Assembly: GCF_900142645.1 (NCBI RefSeq) | Contig: NZ_FRBP01000005.1 | Coordinates: 186,001-250,000, forward strand | Direction: 5' to 3' | Source of the DNA: Eubacterium callanderi | GTDB taxonomy: Bacteria; Bacillota; Clostridia; Eubacteriales; Eubacteriaceae | DNA length: 64,000 nucleotides | In this document: positions 24,758-32,666 of the stretch, one piece after another | Numbering within the stretch: the stretch's first letter is position 1 | Layout: each line of letters opens with the position of its first letter | Notes under the pieces: generated by a model | Databases searched by the model: none | Told to the model about the DNA's origin: nothing | Seen by the model: the letters and a program-made list of their open reading frames with translations, nothing else | Position numbers and translations under genes: made by a program

Positions 24758-25237
24758 CTACTTATGATAGGTCTCATTTTTTATGATCTTAAACGCCCGG
24801 TAAACCTGTTCCAGCAGCATGACGCGGAACAGCTGGTGGGGGAAGGTCATCTTTGAAAAGGACAAATCCCAGTGGGCGCGGGCCTCAATCTCCGGCGCCA
24901 GGCCCAGGGAGCCGCCGATAACAAAGGTCAGGCTGCTCTTGCCCTGGAGTCCGTAATGCTCGATCTTTTTCGCGAAATCTGGTGAGGTCAGCTGCCGGCC
25001 GGTGATCTTAAGCGCGGCGATGATTTCATTGTCCTTTAAATACCGGGCGATCCGTTCGCCCTCCAGCGCCACCGCCCGGGCCTTTTCGGCGTCGCTGAAG
25101 CGCTCCTCAATTTTTTCGTCCTTTACCTCGATGATCTCAAGCCTGCAGTAGGCACCCAGCCGTTTGCTGTACTCATCAATGGCCATCCTCAGGTATTTTT
25201 CCTTGATTTTGCCCACTGTAATGATTTTAATATTCAT
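24758..25237 (-). CDS. rlmH: 23S rRNA (pseudouridine1915-N3)-methyltransferase
   Basis: 159 residues, the usual family length. It is a SPOUT-fold protein with the N-terminal MNIKIITVGKIKEKYL, FVIGGSLGLAPEI (SAM knot) and the C-terminal signature FSKMTFPHQLFRVMLLEQVY ending YHK. It methylates a pseudouridine in 23S helix 69. Last of three genes read leftward, 18 bp after the small membrane protein. Confidence 0.97.
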   Translation of the reverse strand: MNIKIITVGKIKEKYLRMAIDEYSKRLGAYCRLEIIEVKDEKIEERFSDAEKARAVALEGERIARYLKDNEIIAALKITGRQLTSPDFAKKIEHYGLQGKSSLTFVIGGSLGLAPEIEARAHWDLSFSKMTFPHQLFRVMLLEQVYRAFKIIKNETYHK

Positions 25238-25255
25238 CCTTATATAACAGGCTCC

Positions 25256-25408
25256 TTAAAAACTGTACATTGTCAGCAGACTGACAATGATGATGATCAC
25301 CAGGATCAGGGCGCCGATCCGGTAGCTGTTTTTAATGTTGCTCTGGTGGCTCTGTTTCGGCGGCTTTTGTTTTGTTTTTTTCGTGGGATTATTTTTATTA
25401 TTCGCCAT
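25256..25408 (-). CDS. Small single-helix membrane protein
   Basis: A 50-residue frame: a lysine/asparagine-rich N-terminal half (MANNKNNPTKKTK) and one C-terminal transmembrane helix (IGALILVIIIIVSLLTMY). It overlaps the 3' end of the yjbQ-like gene by 11 bp, which suggests translational coupling; its own ribosome site (AAGG touching ATG) is poor. Function unknown. Confidence 0.55.
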   Translation of the reverse strand: MANNKNNPTKKTKQKPPKQSHQSNIKNSYRIGALILVIIIIVSLLTMYSF

Positions 25409-25994
25409 CCTTCTGCTCACTTTCTGCTGCGGCTCTGGCAGCTTCTTCTTTCTGCTTGCGGATGCGCTCAGCATACTCTGCGCGCATTTCAGCGATGATC
25501 CGATCCTGTTCCTCTTTTTCGGCCTGTTCCTTTGCCAGGTCGGCAGCGTACAGGTCCTCCAGCACCTGCGGAAGTCTGGGTTCTTCTCCCTCGGCCAGTG
25601 TGGTGCCCATGTGGGAGAGATAAATCCGGCGGTCTGTAGAGGGGCCGTTGAACTCAACCATATAGATGCTCTGGTGCAGGCCCAGGATCAGCTCGCCGCT
25701 TTCCACCATCACCTGCTCCGACATTCCCACAAGAGAAGCCTTGACATTGGAGGTGGTCCAGCCTGTAAACTGCATGCCGTTATACTTGGGCAGGAACCGG
25801 TTGATTTTATTCAGAAAATCCTTGTCAATATTGAAGTCATCATTGATGGTAATGGTCACCGCGCAGGTGCGCTCGGGAATCTGGATATGGACAAACCCGT
25901 CTTTCAGACGCACCTCACGGATGTATTCCCGCACCTGTTCCGTGATATCCGCTAAACCTTCCGGGGCAGATACGCCCGCTTCAATTATTTTCAT
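25398..25994 (-). CDS. YjbQ/UPF0047-like protein lacking conserved histidines, with coiled-coil tail
   Basis: 198 residues, start ATG 25994 with AGGAG. Residues ~1-130 match the YjbQ fold (NVKASLVGMS, SGELILGLHQSIYMVEF). The family's three conserved His positions are replaced: the HTTA-like motif reads PERTCAV, the second His region reads YNGMQF, and the S-H-x-K position reads SNVK. A charged alpha-helical tail (~150-198, Glu/Lys/Ala-rich) is added. Some YjbQ proteins make thiamine phosphate in vitro; loss of the metal site argues against that here. First of three genes with the small membrane protein and rlmH. Confidence 0.75.
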   Translation of the reverse strand: MKIIEAGVSAPEGLADITEQVREYIREVRLKDGFVHIQIPERTCAVTITINDDFNIDKDFLNKINRFLPKYNGMQFTGWTTSNVKASLVGMSEQVMVESGELILGLHQSIYMVEFNGPSTDRRIYLSHMGTTLAEGEEPRLPQVLEDLYAADLAKEQAEKEEQDRIIAEMRAEYAERIRKQKEEAARAAAESEQKDGE

Positions 25995-26034
25995 GCTTTT
26001 CTCCTAAATTTTTTAAAATTTTTAAAAAATATGC

Positions 26035-26063
26035 TTGCAAAATATCTATGACTATATTACAAT
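26035..26063 (+). promoter_or_regulatory. Sigma-A promoter of tRNA-Pro
   Basis: TTGCAA (26035-26040), 17 bp, TACAAT (26058-26063), 38 bp before the tRNA. Confidence 0.65.
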
Positions 26064-26101
26064 AACTGTTGTTGGTTTGCAAATCAAAAATATAAAAATA
26101 T

Positions 26102-26178
26102 CGGGGTGTGGCTCAGTTTGGTAGAGCGCATGGTTCGGGACCATGAGGCCGGAGGTTCAAATCCTCTCACTCCGACCA
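26102..26178 (+). tRNA. tRNA-Pro (CGG)
   Basis: A complete cloverleaf of 77 nt including encoded CCA. The acceptor CGGGGTG pairs with CACTCCG (one G-T pair). The anticodon loop is TTCGGGA (anticodon CGG) and the T arm is GGTTCAAATCC. Confidence 0.96.
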
Positions 26179-26226
26179 TTTAAAGCAGATGATCAGTCAT
26201 ATAGGGATATGGCTGTTTTTTATTTT

Positions 26227-26255
26227 TTGAAAAGTTTAAGGAAATGTGGTATAAT
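26227..26255 (+). promoter_or_regulatory. Promoter of the predicted antitoxin RNA
   Basis: TTGAAA (26227-26232), 17 bp, TATAAT (26250-26255), pointing rightward into the 3' end of the opposing toxin gene. Confidence 0.7.
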
Positions 26256-26261
26256 ATAAAA

Positions 26262-26352
26262 AGAAACAGGGACACCGGCAACGGCCAGCCCCAATGATTC
26301 ATTAGATTTGACCGTTAGTGCTCGTGGAAAAGGCTAACGGTCGTTCTTGTTT
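26262..26352 (+). ncRNA. Predicted antisense RNA antitoxin
   Basis: About 90 nt from the -10 box to a 9-bp hairpin (GACCGTTAG 26310-26318 with CTAACGGTC 26334-26342) followed by a T-rich stretch. It overlaps the last codons and 3' end of the small hydrophobic peptide gene on the minus strand. The arrangement is that of type I toxin-antitoxin loci. The 5' boundary is inferred from the promoter only. Confidence 0.6.
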
Positions 26353-26411
26353 ATGCAGCCTACGATAAACGCGATAAGCGCCAGAATCAGAATTAACTGG
26401 TTACTGTCCAT
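26334..26411 (-). CDS. Predicted type I toxin peptide (25 residues)
   Basis: ATG 26411 encodes a 25-residue peptide: short polar start (MDSNQ), one hydrophobic helix (LILILALIAFIVG) and a charged end (NKNDR). The stop codon lies inside the terminator stem of the opposing RNA. Upstream, GGGG of the ribosome site can pair with CCCC across a short loop, which would hide the start. A promoter is present at 26483-26511. The size, helix and antisense overlap fit membrane-acting type I toxins. The exact family is not recognised. Confidence 0.65.
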   Translation of the reverse strand: MDSNQLILILALIAFIVGCINKNDR

Positions 26412-26482
26412 AAGCAGCACCCCATTTCCGGGGCAAGATTAACCATGCCAGTGCCACAAGAGCCGAGTGCTCCTGTCTGGCT

Positions 26483-26511
26483 AGTATAGCAGAGTTCTTC
26501 TTTAAATACAA
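26483..26511 (-). promoter_or_regulatory. Promoter of the predicted toxin mRNA
   Basis: On the minus strand TTGTAT (26506-26511), 17 bp, TATACT (26483-26488), giving a leader of about 65 nt before the ATG. Confidence 0.7.
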
Positions 26512-26642
26512 TTTGTTGTTAACGTCTTTGAATTATATGATTTTTTAAAGCAGTCTACCAGTCAAAGTGACAGGCTGTTTTTTTATTTTTTGAGCCCTGA
26601 CAGAAAAACAGCCTCTGCTGTGAAGCAGAGGCTGCCAGATTA

Positions 26643-27857
26643 TCAGGCCAAGGTGTCTTTATATTCGGGATGCTTGTCGTATTCGGCCTTTGCAAAGGGA
26701 CATCTGGGAATCAGCTTCCAGTGGTTCTGGCGCGCGGCTTCAACGGTCTGCCGCACCAGCTCTTTCGCGATGCCCAGGCCATTGTAGCTGTTGTCAACGC
26801 CCACATGGGTGATGATAAAGGTGTTGTCCGTGGTGGGCTCAAGGTTCAGCTCGCCAACTTCGTAATTCTCCGGCGTCTGGACAAAGAAGCGGTTGGGCTC
26901 GCTCTTATAGCGCAGGCTTTTTGCCTTATGGTTTCGGCCGCACAGCTGCACAAAGTAGTCCTCAATAAATTTTGAGGCAACGGCTCCGTCAGAAGCTGCA
27001 GTGATGATCTGGCGCAGCGGCTTGGTGCGCACATCGCCAACTGCGTAGACGCCCTCCACATTTGTCTGGGTGGTTTCATCGGCGATGATGTACCCTGCTT
27101 CGTCGATGTCCACAATGCCCTCGAACAGGTCAGTGTTTGGCCGGCGGCCAATGGCGATAAACAGGCCGTCGCAGTCCAGCTGTGAAACAGCGCCGGTCTC
27201 GGTATTTTCAAGCTTAATACCGGTTAAAACAACGCCATAGATGGGTTCGACTACCTGACTGTTCCAGATAAATTCAATGTTTTCAGTCTCGTCCAGCAGC
27301 GCCAGGTAGGTTTTAGTAGCGTTCAGCCGGTTGCGGCGGTGAATGAGGTAAACTTTTTTGCAGATTTTGGACAGGTACAGGGCATCGGCCACCGCGGAGT
27401 TGCCGCCGCCCACCACAGCGACCACCTTATTTTTAAAGAAGAGGCCGTCACAGGTAGCGCAATAAGCGACGCCACGCCCTCGCAGTTCCTCTTCATGGGG
27501 GAGGTTCAGGCTTCTCGGGGCAGCGCCGGTGGCAATGATCAGGGCCTTGCATTCATATTCGGCGCTGTTTGTCTTAATGCGCTTTGGCTGACCAGTGGCC
27601 TCAATGCTGATGACCTCGCCGTACTCAGAGACCACGCCAAAGCGTTCGGCGCCCAGCTTCATGCGCTCACTCAGCTCATGGCCGTCAATTCCTTCATTAA
27701 ATCCGGGATAGTTATCGACCTGGCTGGTGGTGGCCATCTGGCCGCCTGGCCACATCTTTTCTAAAATCATGGTTTTCAGGTTCGCCCGGGCGCAGTATAG
27801 CGCAGCCGTATAGCCTGCAGGTCCGCCGCCCAGCACAATAACATCAAAGATCTTCAT
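26643..27857 (-). CDS. Thioredoxin reductase fused to a YidJ-like GNAT domain
   Basis: 404 residues. Residues 1-~306 are a complete low-Mr thioredoxin reductase: FAD site GGGPAGY, redox centre CATCDG, NADPH site VVGGGNSAVADA and the C-terminal GVYAVGDVR. Residues ~315-404 form a small GNAT-like acetyltransferase domain (FIITHVGVDNSYNGLGIAKE, PRCPFAKAEYDKHPEY). The divergent gene pair at 28095-29403 encodes the same two modules as separate proteins. The reductase would pass NADPH electrons to thioredoxin or glutaredoxin-like partners; the role of the GNAT domain is unknown. Confidence 0.93.
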   Translation of the reverse strand: MKIFDVIVLGGGPAGYTAALYCARANLKTMILEKMWPGGQMATTSQVDNYPGFNEGIDGHELSERMKLGAERFGVVSEYGEVISIEATGQPKRIKTNSAEYECKALIIATGAAPRSLNLPHEEELRGRGVAYCATCDGLFFKNKVVAVVGGGNSAVADALYLSKICKKVYLIHRRNRLNATKTYLALLDETENIEFIWNSQVVEPIYGVVLTGIKLENTETGAVSQLDCDGLFIAIGRRPNTDLFEGIVDIDEAGYIIADETTQTNVEGVYAVGDVRTKPLRQIITAASDGAVASKFIEDYFVQLCGRNHKAKSLRYKSEPNRFFVQTPENYEVGELNLEPTTDNTFIITHVGVDNSYNGLGIAKELVRQTVEAARQNHWKLIPRCPFAKAEYDKHPEYKDTLA

Positions 27858-27949
27858 TTGTAGTGCCCCCTAGCACAGTGGCCGTCTTTTGACCACGGGA
27901 TTAAAACGAATACATCAGGTGGTTTAAACACCATTGATTATTTTTTTCT

Positions 27950-27978
27950 ATTGTACCATACATACCCTCTGGGTGCAA
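27950..27978 (-). promoter_or_regulatory. Promoter of the fused thioredoxin reductase gene
   Basis: Minus strand TTGCAC (27973-27978), 17 bp, TACAAT (27950-27955). A near-palindrome GGTGGTTTAAACACC (27919-27933) lies just downstream and could be an operator. Confidence 0.6.
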
Positions 27979-28002
27979 AAACAAATCATTCTGGATACAC
28001 TA

Positions 28003-28031
28003 TTGACTTTTTCGCCTTAAGCTGGTAAAAT
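28003..28031 (+). promoter_or_regulatory. Promoter of the trxB-GNAT gene pair
   Basis: TTGACT (28003-28008), 17 bp, TAAAAT (28026-28031), about 60 bp before the ATG at 28095. Confidence 0.65.
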
Positions 28032-28094
28032 AGGAACACAATATGTAATTTTTAAAGTTACAGAAAAATGTAACTTCCAAAAAGGAGACAAATA

Positions 28095-29030
28095 ATGGAA
28101 AATAATAAATTTGACGTGATTATACTAGGCGGGGGTCCAGGAGGGTACACAGCGGCATTATACTGCGCACGCGCAGGCCTTTCTACAATGGTACTTGAAA
28201 AAATGTGGCCGGGCGGTCAGATGGCTACCACCAGCCGGGTAGACAATTACCCGGGCTTTGAGGAGGGCGTAGATGGCATTGAACTCAGCGGAAAGATGCA
28301 GCAGAGCGCTGAACGCTTCGGTGTTGTAACACAAATAGGCGAGGTGTTATCCATTGATTTGGAAAGCCAGCCTAAGGTAATCCGGACAGGCAAGGGAGAT
28401 CTGGAAGCCAAGGCTGTCATTCTGGCCACGGGCGCGGCGCCAAGAACCCTTGGTATTCCCGGGGAGGATGAACTGCGCGGCAGAGGGATGGCTTATTGCG
28501 CTACCTGTGACGGCATGTTTTACCGCAACCGGACGGTTGTTGTGGTGGGCGGCGGAAACTCCGCGGTGGCCGATGCTTTGTTTTTAGCTAAAATCTGTAA
28601 AAAGGTTTATATTGTGCATCGAAGAGATACCCTCAGGGCCTCAAAAACTTACATGAAGACTTTGGAAAAAACTGAAAACATCGAATTTGTCTGGGATTCT
28701 AGGGTGGTCGAGGTACTCCATGACGACCTGGTAACCGGCGTTAAGGTTGAAAATGTTAAAACCGGCGATGTAACAGAGCTGTCCTGCGAAGGCGTATTTG
28801 TAGCGGTCGGCCGGACACCGAACACAGACATGTTCAAGGGTGTTCTGGACCTCGACGGGCAGGGCTACCTGATCGCGGACGAGACGACAAGAACCAATAT
28901 CCCGGGTGTCTTTGCTGTCGGGGATGTCCGCACCAAGCCGCTTCGTCAGATTGTCACGGCCACGGCTGACGGCGCGGTGGCGTCTAAATATGCTGAGGAA
29001 TACCTGGCAGAGCTCTGTGCCGGTGAATAA
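28095..29030 (+). CDS. trxB: Thioredoxin reductase
   Basis: 311 residues after AAAGGAG. FAD site GGGPGGY, redox CATCDG, NADPH site VVGGGNSAVADA, HRRD for NADPH phosphate, and GVFAVGDVR near the C-terminus. It is very similar to the reductase half of the divergent fused gene (shared MVLEKMWPGGQMATTS-type segment) but ends where that protein continues into GNAT. The separate GNAT gene follows 91 bp downstream. Confidence 0.96.
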   Translation: MENNKFDVIILGGGPGGYTAALYCARAGLSTMVLEKMWPGGQMATTSRVDNYPGFEEGVDGIELSGKMQQSAERFGVVTQIGEVLSIDLESQPKVIRTGKGDLEAKAVILATGAAPRTLGIPGEDELRGRGMAYCATCDGMFYRNRTVVVVGGGNSAVADALFLAKICKKVYIVHRRDTLRASKTYMKTLEKTENIEFVWDSRVVEVLHDDLVTGVKVENVKTGDVTELSCEGVFVAVGRTPNTDMFKGVLDLDGQGYLIADETTRTNIPGVFAVGDVRTKPLRQIVTATADGAVASKYAEEYLAELCAGE

Positions 29031-29121
29031 GCAGGCTGCTTGACGCGGGTCATCGGCGGTGTTTTATCAAACGGCCAGAGGGTATATAATTTTCAACTGA
29101 ATTGTGAAAGAAGGTTATAAT

Positions 29122-29403
29122 ATGATTGAATATAAAAATGGTGACAACCGCATCTACGCTGTGACTGAAGACGGAACAGAGGTTGGACAAATTGAATTTG
29201 TGCCGACCGGAGAGAGCATGTTTATTATCTCACATACAGAAGTGGCAGAAGACATGGGAGGCCTGGGCATTGGAAAAGTGCTGGTCGAAAAGGCGGTACA
29301 AAAGGCAAGGGATGAAGACAAAAAAATCATTCCGCTGTGTCCCTTTGCGCGGGCAGAATTTGACAAACACCCTGAATACCGTGAGTTAGAAGCCAACGCA
29401 TAA
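29122..29403 (+). CDS. YidJ-like GNAT-family N-acetyltransferase, small
   Basis: ATG 29122 with GAAAGAAGG upstream (GTG 29104 less likely); 93 residues. It is a compact GNAT fold with an acetyl-CoA loop GGLGIGKVLVEKAV and the end PLCPFARAEFDKHPEY, as in the YjdJ/Gcn5-like family. It matches the C-terminal domain of the divergent thioredoxin reductase fusion almost segment for segment. The acceptor substrate is unknown. Confidence 0.88.
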   Translation: MIEYKNGDNRIYAVTEDGTEVGQIEFVPTGESMFIISHTEVAEDMGGLGIGKVLVEKAVQKARDEDKKIIPLCPFARAEFDKHPEYRELEANA

Positions 29404-29410
29404 AAAGCAC

Positions 29411-29448
29411 CATCCCGGTTTGATCTCTATTAAACCGGGATTTCTTTG
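29411..29448 (+). terminator. Rho-independent terminator
   Basis: ATCCCGGTTT and AAACCGGGAT arms, then TTCTTTGTTT. Confidence 0.85.
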
Positions 29449-29566
29449 TTTGATTTAAGCTTTTTTCAGGTTTAAAACTTAACAGAAGTTGGACTCGTCT
29501 TCAATATGCATTCAGGTTGATTTGTGGTATAATAACCAATAAAATTTGAATAATCAAGGTGTAAAA

Positions 29567-31882
29567 ATGAACTTAGATATTTTAAAAAATACATTTACAA
29601 GCAACGAACTGCTGACCGGCGATTTTGGTCTGGAACGGGAAGGTCTGCGGGTTACGGAGACAGGAAAGCTCGCCATGACACCGCACCCGGTAATTTTTGG
29701 CAACAAGCTGAAAAACCCTTACATCACAACCGATTTTTCAGAAAGCCAGGTGGAGGTCGTTACACCAGCCTATGACACAGTGCCTAAGACCTACGCGGTG
29801 CTTGAAGGGCTTTGCGATATTGTCAACAATGAAATCGGGGACGAGTATTTTTGGCCTCAGTCCATGCCCTGCGATATCCCAGAGGATGAGCGTATCCCCA
29901 TAGCCGTTTATGAGGGAGAAGAGGACGCCGAGGCTGCGATGGCCTACCGGAAAGGGCTGATTGAGCGTTACGGCGGAAAAAAACAACTGATTTCCGGCAT
30001 TCATTTTAATTTTTCCTTTACGGAACGCTTTATTGATAAGCTGCATGACGCAGTTGCACCTGAGAAACCGCGCAAAGATTTTAAGGATGGCGTGTACCTC
30101 AAGCTGGTCCGGAATTATCTGCGCTACCGGTGGATGGTCATCTATCTTTTAGGCTGCAGCTCAGCCCTGCATAAAAGCTATGTACCCGAATGTGTGAGGC
30201 AGATGGAGACTGTGGGCGATGACGCCTATGTTTTAAAAACGGGTACTTCCTTTAGAAATTCAGTCTATGGCTATAAAAATAAAATATTTCTTTTTCCAAG
30301 CTATCGTACGGTTAAAGAATACACTGAGGATGTTCAAAGCTTTGTGGATAAAGGTTTGATCTCGGCTCCAAAAGAGCTTTACGCCCAGATACGCATGAAG
30401 GCAAAGGGCGTGGACAATATTCTGGAATCTCTGGAAGAGGACGGCATTAAGTATCTTGAAATCCGGACGGTCGACCTGAATGTCTTTGATAAATGCGGTA
30501 TTGCTGAAAAGGATCTGGTGTTTCTTCATCAGTTTATGCTTTACCTGCTGGTTGAGGAAGAATCAGACTATGCAGATTGGCAGAAGGAAGGCCTTGAAAA
30601 TGAAGAGAAGGTCGCAGCTTTTGGTCTGGATCCTGATCTTATGATCGGTCAGAATGGCAAAGAGGTCTCCATGAAACGCTGGGCCCTTGATATCCTCGAA
30701 AAAATGCAGAAGATGGACATTGAGCTGGAGCTCGGAAACAGCGGTGTGCTGAAGGTGATGATCGACCGGGTTATCCATCCCGAGCATACCTATGCCTTCC
30801 GGATGGCTGAAATGGTAAAAAAAGAAGGCTATTTAAAAGGGATGATGCGTCTGGCGAAGGCTTATAAAAAAGAAAGCTACGACACCCGGTATCTTTTAAA
30901 GGGCTTTGATAACTATGAGCTCTCTACCCAGATTCTCATCAAGGAAGCCATCACCCGGGGTGTGCCGGTTGAGGAGATCGACCCCCAGGATAACTTTATC
31001 GGCCTTGGCAAAGGAGATAAAAAAACCTATGTCAAGCAGGCGACCAAGACAGAGCTGGACAATTATATTACAGTCCTCGTTATGGAAAACAAGGTGGTTA
31101 CCAAAAAAATCATGGCACAGCGGGGTATCCCGGTACCAGCCGGAGAGGAATTCTCAAGCTATGATGAAGCGGCACGGCGCATAGGGCCCTATGTCGGGAA
31201 AAGGGTAGTCATCAAGCCAAAATCCACAAATTATGGGCTGGGAATCTGTATTTTTGACCAGGGAGGCAGCGAGAAAGACCTTCTTGAGGCGGTTGAAATT
31301 GCCTTTGAATACGACAAGACCGTCATCATCGAGGAATTTATACCGGGGCAGGAATACCGGTTCCTGGTAATCGGCGGGGAGGTGGTCGCTGTACTGAAGC
31401 GTGTTCCGGCCAATGTGACGGGCGACGGCATCCACACCATCACTCAGCTGGTCGATGAAAAAAACAGGCACCCCTTCAGAGGCTACGGCTACACCGCACC
31501 CCTTAAAAAGATTGAGCTGGACGAACAGACCGAGCTTTATCTAAAACAGCAGGAGCTGAAATTCGGCGATGTGCTGCCCGATGGAAAAACCGTCTATCTG
31601 CGGGGTAACTCGAACATCAGCACTGGCGGCGACAGCATTGACATGACTGACGAAATGCCGGACTTCTTTAAACGCGTTGCCGTGGAGGCGGCAGCATCGG
31701 TGAAGGCTGTGTTCTGCGGTGTGGATATCATCATTGAAGACTACCGGGACGAAAAATCACCCTTTGGCATCATTGAACTGAATTTTAACCCGAGTACAGA
31801 TATGCACGCTTACCCTTACCAGGGGACGGAACGGCGTACTGGTGAGTTTATTCTGCGCGCGCTTGGACTCATTGAAAATTAA
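29567..31882 (+). CDS. gshF: Bifunctional glutamate-cysteine ligase/glutathione synthetase
   Basis: ATG 29567 with AAGGTG; 771 residues, the usual GshF length. The N-terminal ~430 residues are a gamma-glutamylcysteine ligase (GLEREGLRVT, TTDFSESQVE, GIHFNFSF, YLEIRTVDLNVFDKCGI). The C-terminal ~290 residues are an ATP-grasp domain (VVIKPKSTNYGLGI, IIEEFIPGQEYRFLVIGGEV, IELNFNPSTDMHAYP). It makes glutathione from glutamate, cysteine and glycine in one protein. Its place beside two thioredoxin reductases suggests a thiol-redox neighbourhood. Confidence 0.95.
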   Translation: MNLDILKNTFTSNELLTGDFGLEREGLRVTETGKLAMTPHPVIFGNKLKNPYITTDFSESQVEVVTPAYDTVPKTYAVLEGLCDIVNNEIGDEYFWPQSMPCDIPEDERIPIAVYEGEEDAEAAMAYRKGLIERYGGKKQLISGIHFNFSFTERFIDKLHDAVAPEKPRKDFKDGVYLKLVRNYLRYRWMVIYLLGCSSALHKSYVPECVRQMETVGDDAYVLKTGTSFRNSVYGYKNKIFLFPSYRTVKEYTEDVQSFVDKGLISAPKELYAQIRMKAKGVDNILESLEEDGIKYLEIRTVDLNVFDKCGIAEKDLVFLHQFMLYLLVEEESDYADWQKEGLENEEKVAAFGLDPDLMIGQNGKEVSMKRWALDILEKMQKMDIELELGNSGVLKVMIDRVIHPEHTYAFRMAEMVKKEGYLKGMMRLAKAYKKESYDTRYLLKGFDNYELSTQILIKEAITRGVPVEEIDPQDNFIGLGKGDKKTYVKQATKTELDNYITVLVMENKVVTKKIMAQRGIPVPAGEEFSSYDEAARRIGPYVGKRVVIKPKSTNYGLGICIFDQGGSEKDLLEAVEIAFEYDKTVIIEEFIPGQEYRFLVIGGEVVAVLKRVPANVTGDGIHTITQLVDEKNRHPFRGYGYTAPLKKIELDEQTELYLKQQELKFGDVLPDGKTVYLRGNSNISTGGDSIDMTDEMPDFFKRVAVEAAASVKAVFCGVDIIIEDYRDEKSPFGIIELNFNPSTDMHAYPYQGTERRTGEFILRALGLIEN

Positions 31883-31923
31883 ATCATTCGGCTAATTTTT
31901 ATAAGGATAAGGAGACAACAGAA

Positions 31924-32664
31924 GTGGGAATTATTTACGAGAAAAAGCAGAAAATCAACGGCTACGAATGCACCTATAACTACCAGCTGCAGCCCACAGC
32001 CGCGCTGAACTATTTTCAACAGACCAGCCAGGAGCAGAGCGAACAGCTCGGCGTGGGGCCGGAGGTTCTGGATGAAATGGGGCTGGCCTGGTTTCTGGTA
32101 AAATACAAGCTGCAGTTTCATGAGTACCCGAAGTTTAACGATGAGGTCATGGTGGAGACCGAGGCCATCGCCTTTGATAAATTCGCCGCCCACCGCCGTT
32201 TTGCCATCAAATCGCTGGACGGCAGGATGATGGTGGAGGGCGATACGGAATGGATGCTGCAAAACCGCAAGGAAAACCGTTTAGAGCGGCTGAGCAATGT
32301 GCCGGAGCTGGACGTTTATGAAAGCGGCCATGAAAACCATTTTAAACTCAAGCGGGTCGCTAAGGTGGAGGAATGGACCGAGTCCAAAAATTTCCAGGTC
32401 CGGTACCTGGACATTGATTTTAACAGCCACGTCAACCATGTCAAATACCTGGCGTGGGCGCTGGAGACGCTGCCCCTGGAAAAGGTAAAGGCAGGCGAAA
32501 TAGAAACCGCGAAGATTATCTACAAAAACCAGGGCTTCTACGGCGACATGATCACCGTGAAATCTGCTGAGATTGATGAAAACACCTACCGGATGGACAT
32601 CGAAAACCAGGAGGGAATCCTCCTCTGCCAGATTGAAATGACCATGAGGATAAGAGAGGACTGA
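31924..32664 (+). CDS. Acyl-ACP thioesterase
   Basis: GTG 31924 with AAGGAG; 246 residues, two hotdog domains. The second contains VRYLDIDFNSHVNHVKYLAW, the D-N-H type catalytic segment of FatA/FatB-type thioesterases. It releases fatty acids from ACP in the cytoplasm. The patatin gene starts 3 bp after its stop, so both lipid-active genes are one operon. Confidence 0.9.
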   Translation: MGIIYEKKQKINGYECTYNYQLQPTAALNYFQQTSQEQSEQLGVGPEVLDEMGLAWFLVKYKLQFHEYPKFNDEVMVETEAIAFDKFAAHRRFAIKSLDGRMMVEGDTEWMLQNRKENRLERLSNVPELDVYESGHENHFKLKRVAKVEEWTESKNFQVRYLDIDFNSHVNHVKYLAWALETLPLEKVKAGEIETAKIIYKNQGFYGDMITVKSAEIDENTYRMDIENQEGILLCQIEMTMRIRED

Positions 32665-32666
32665 GC

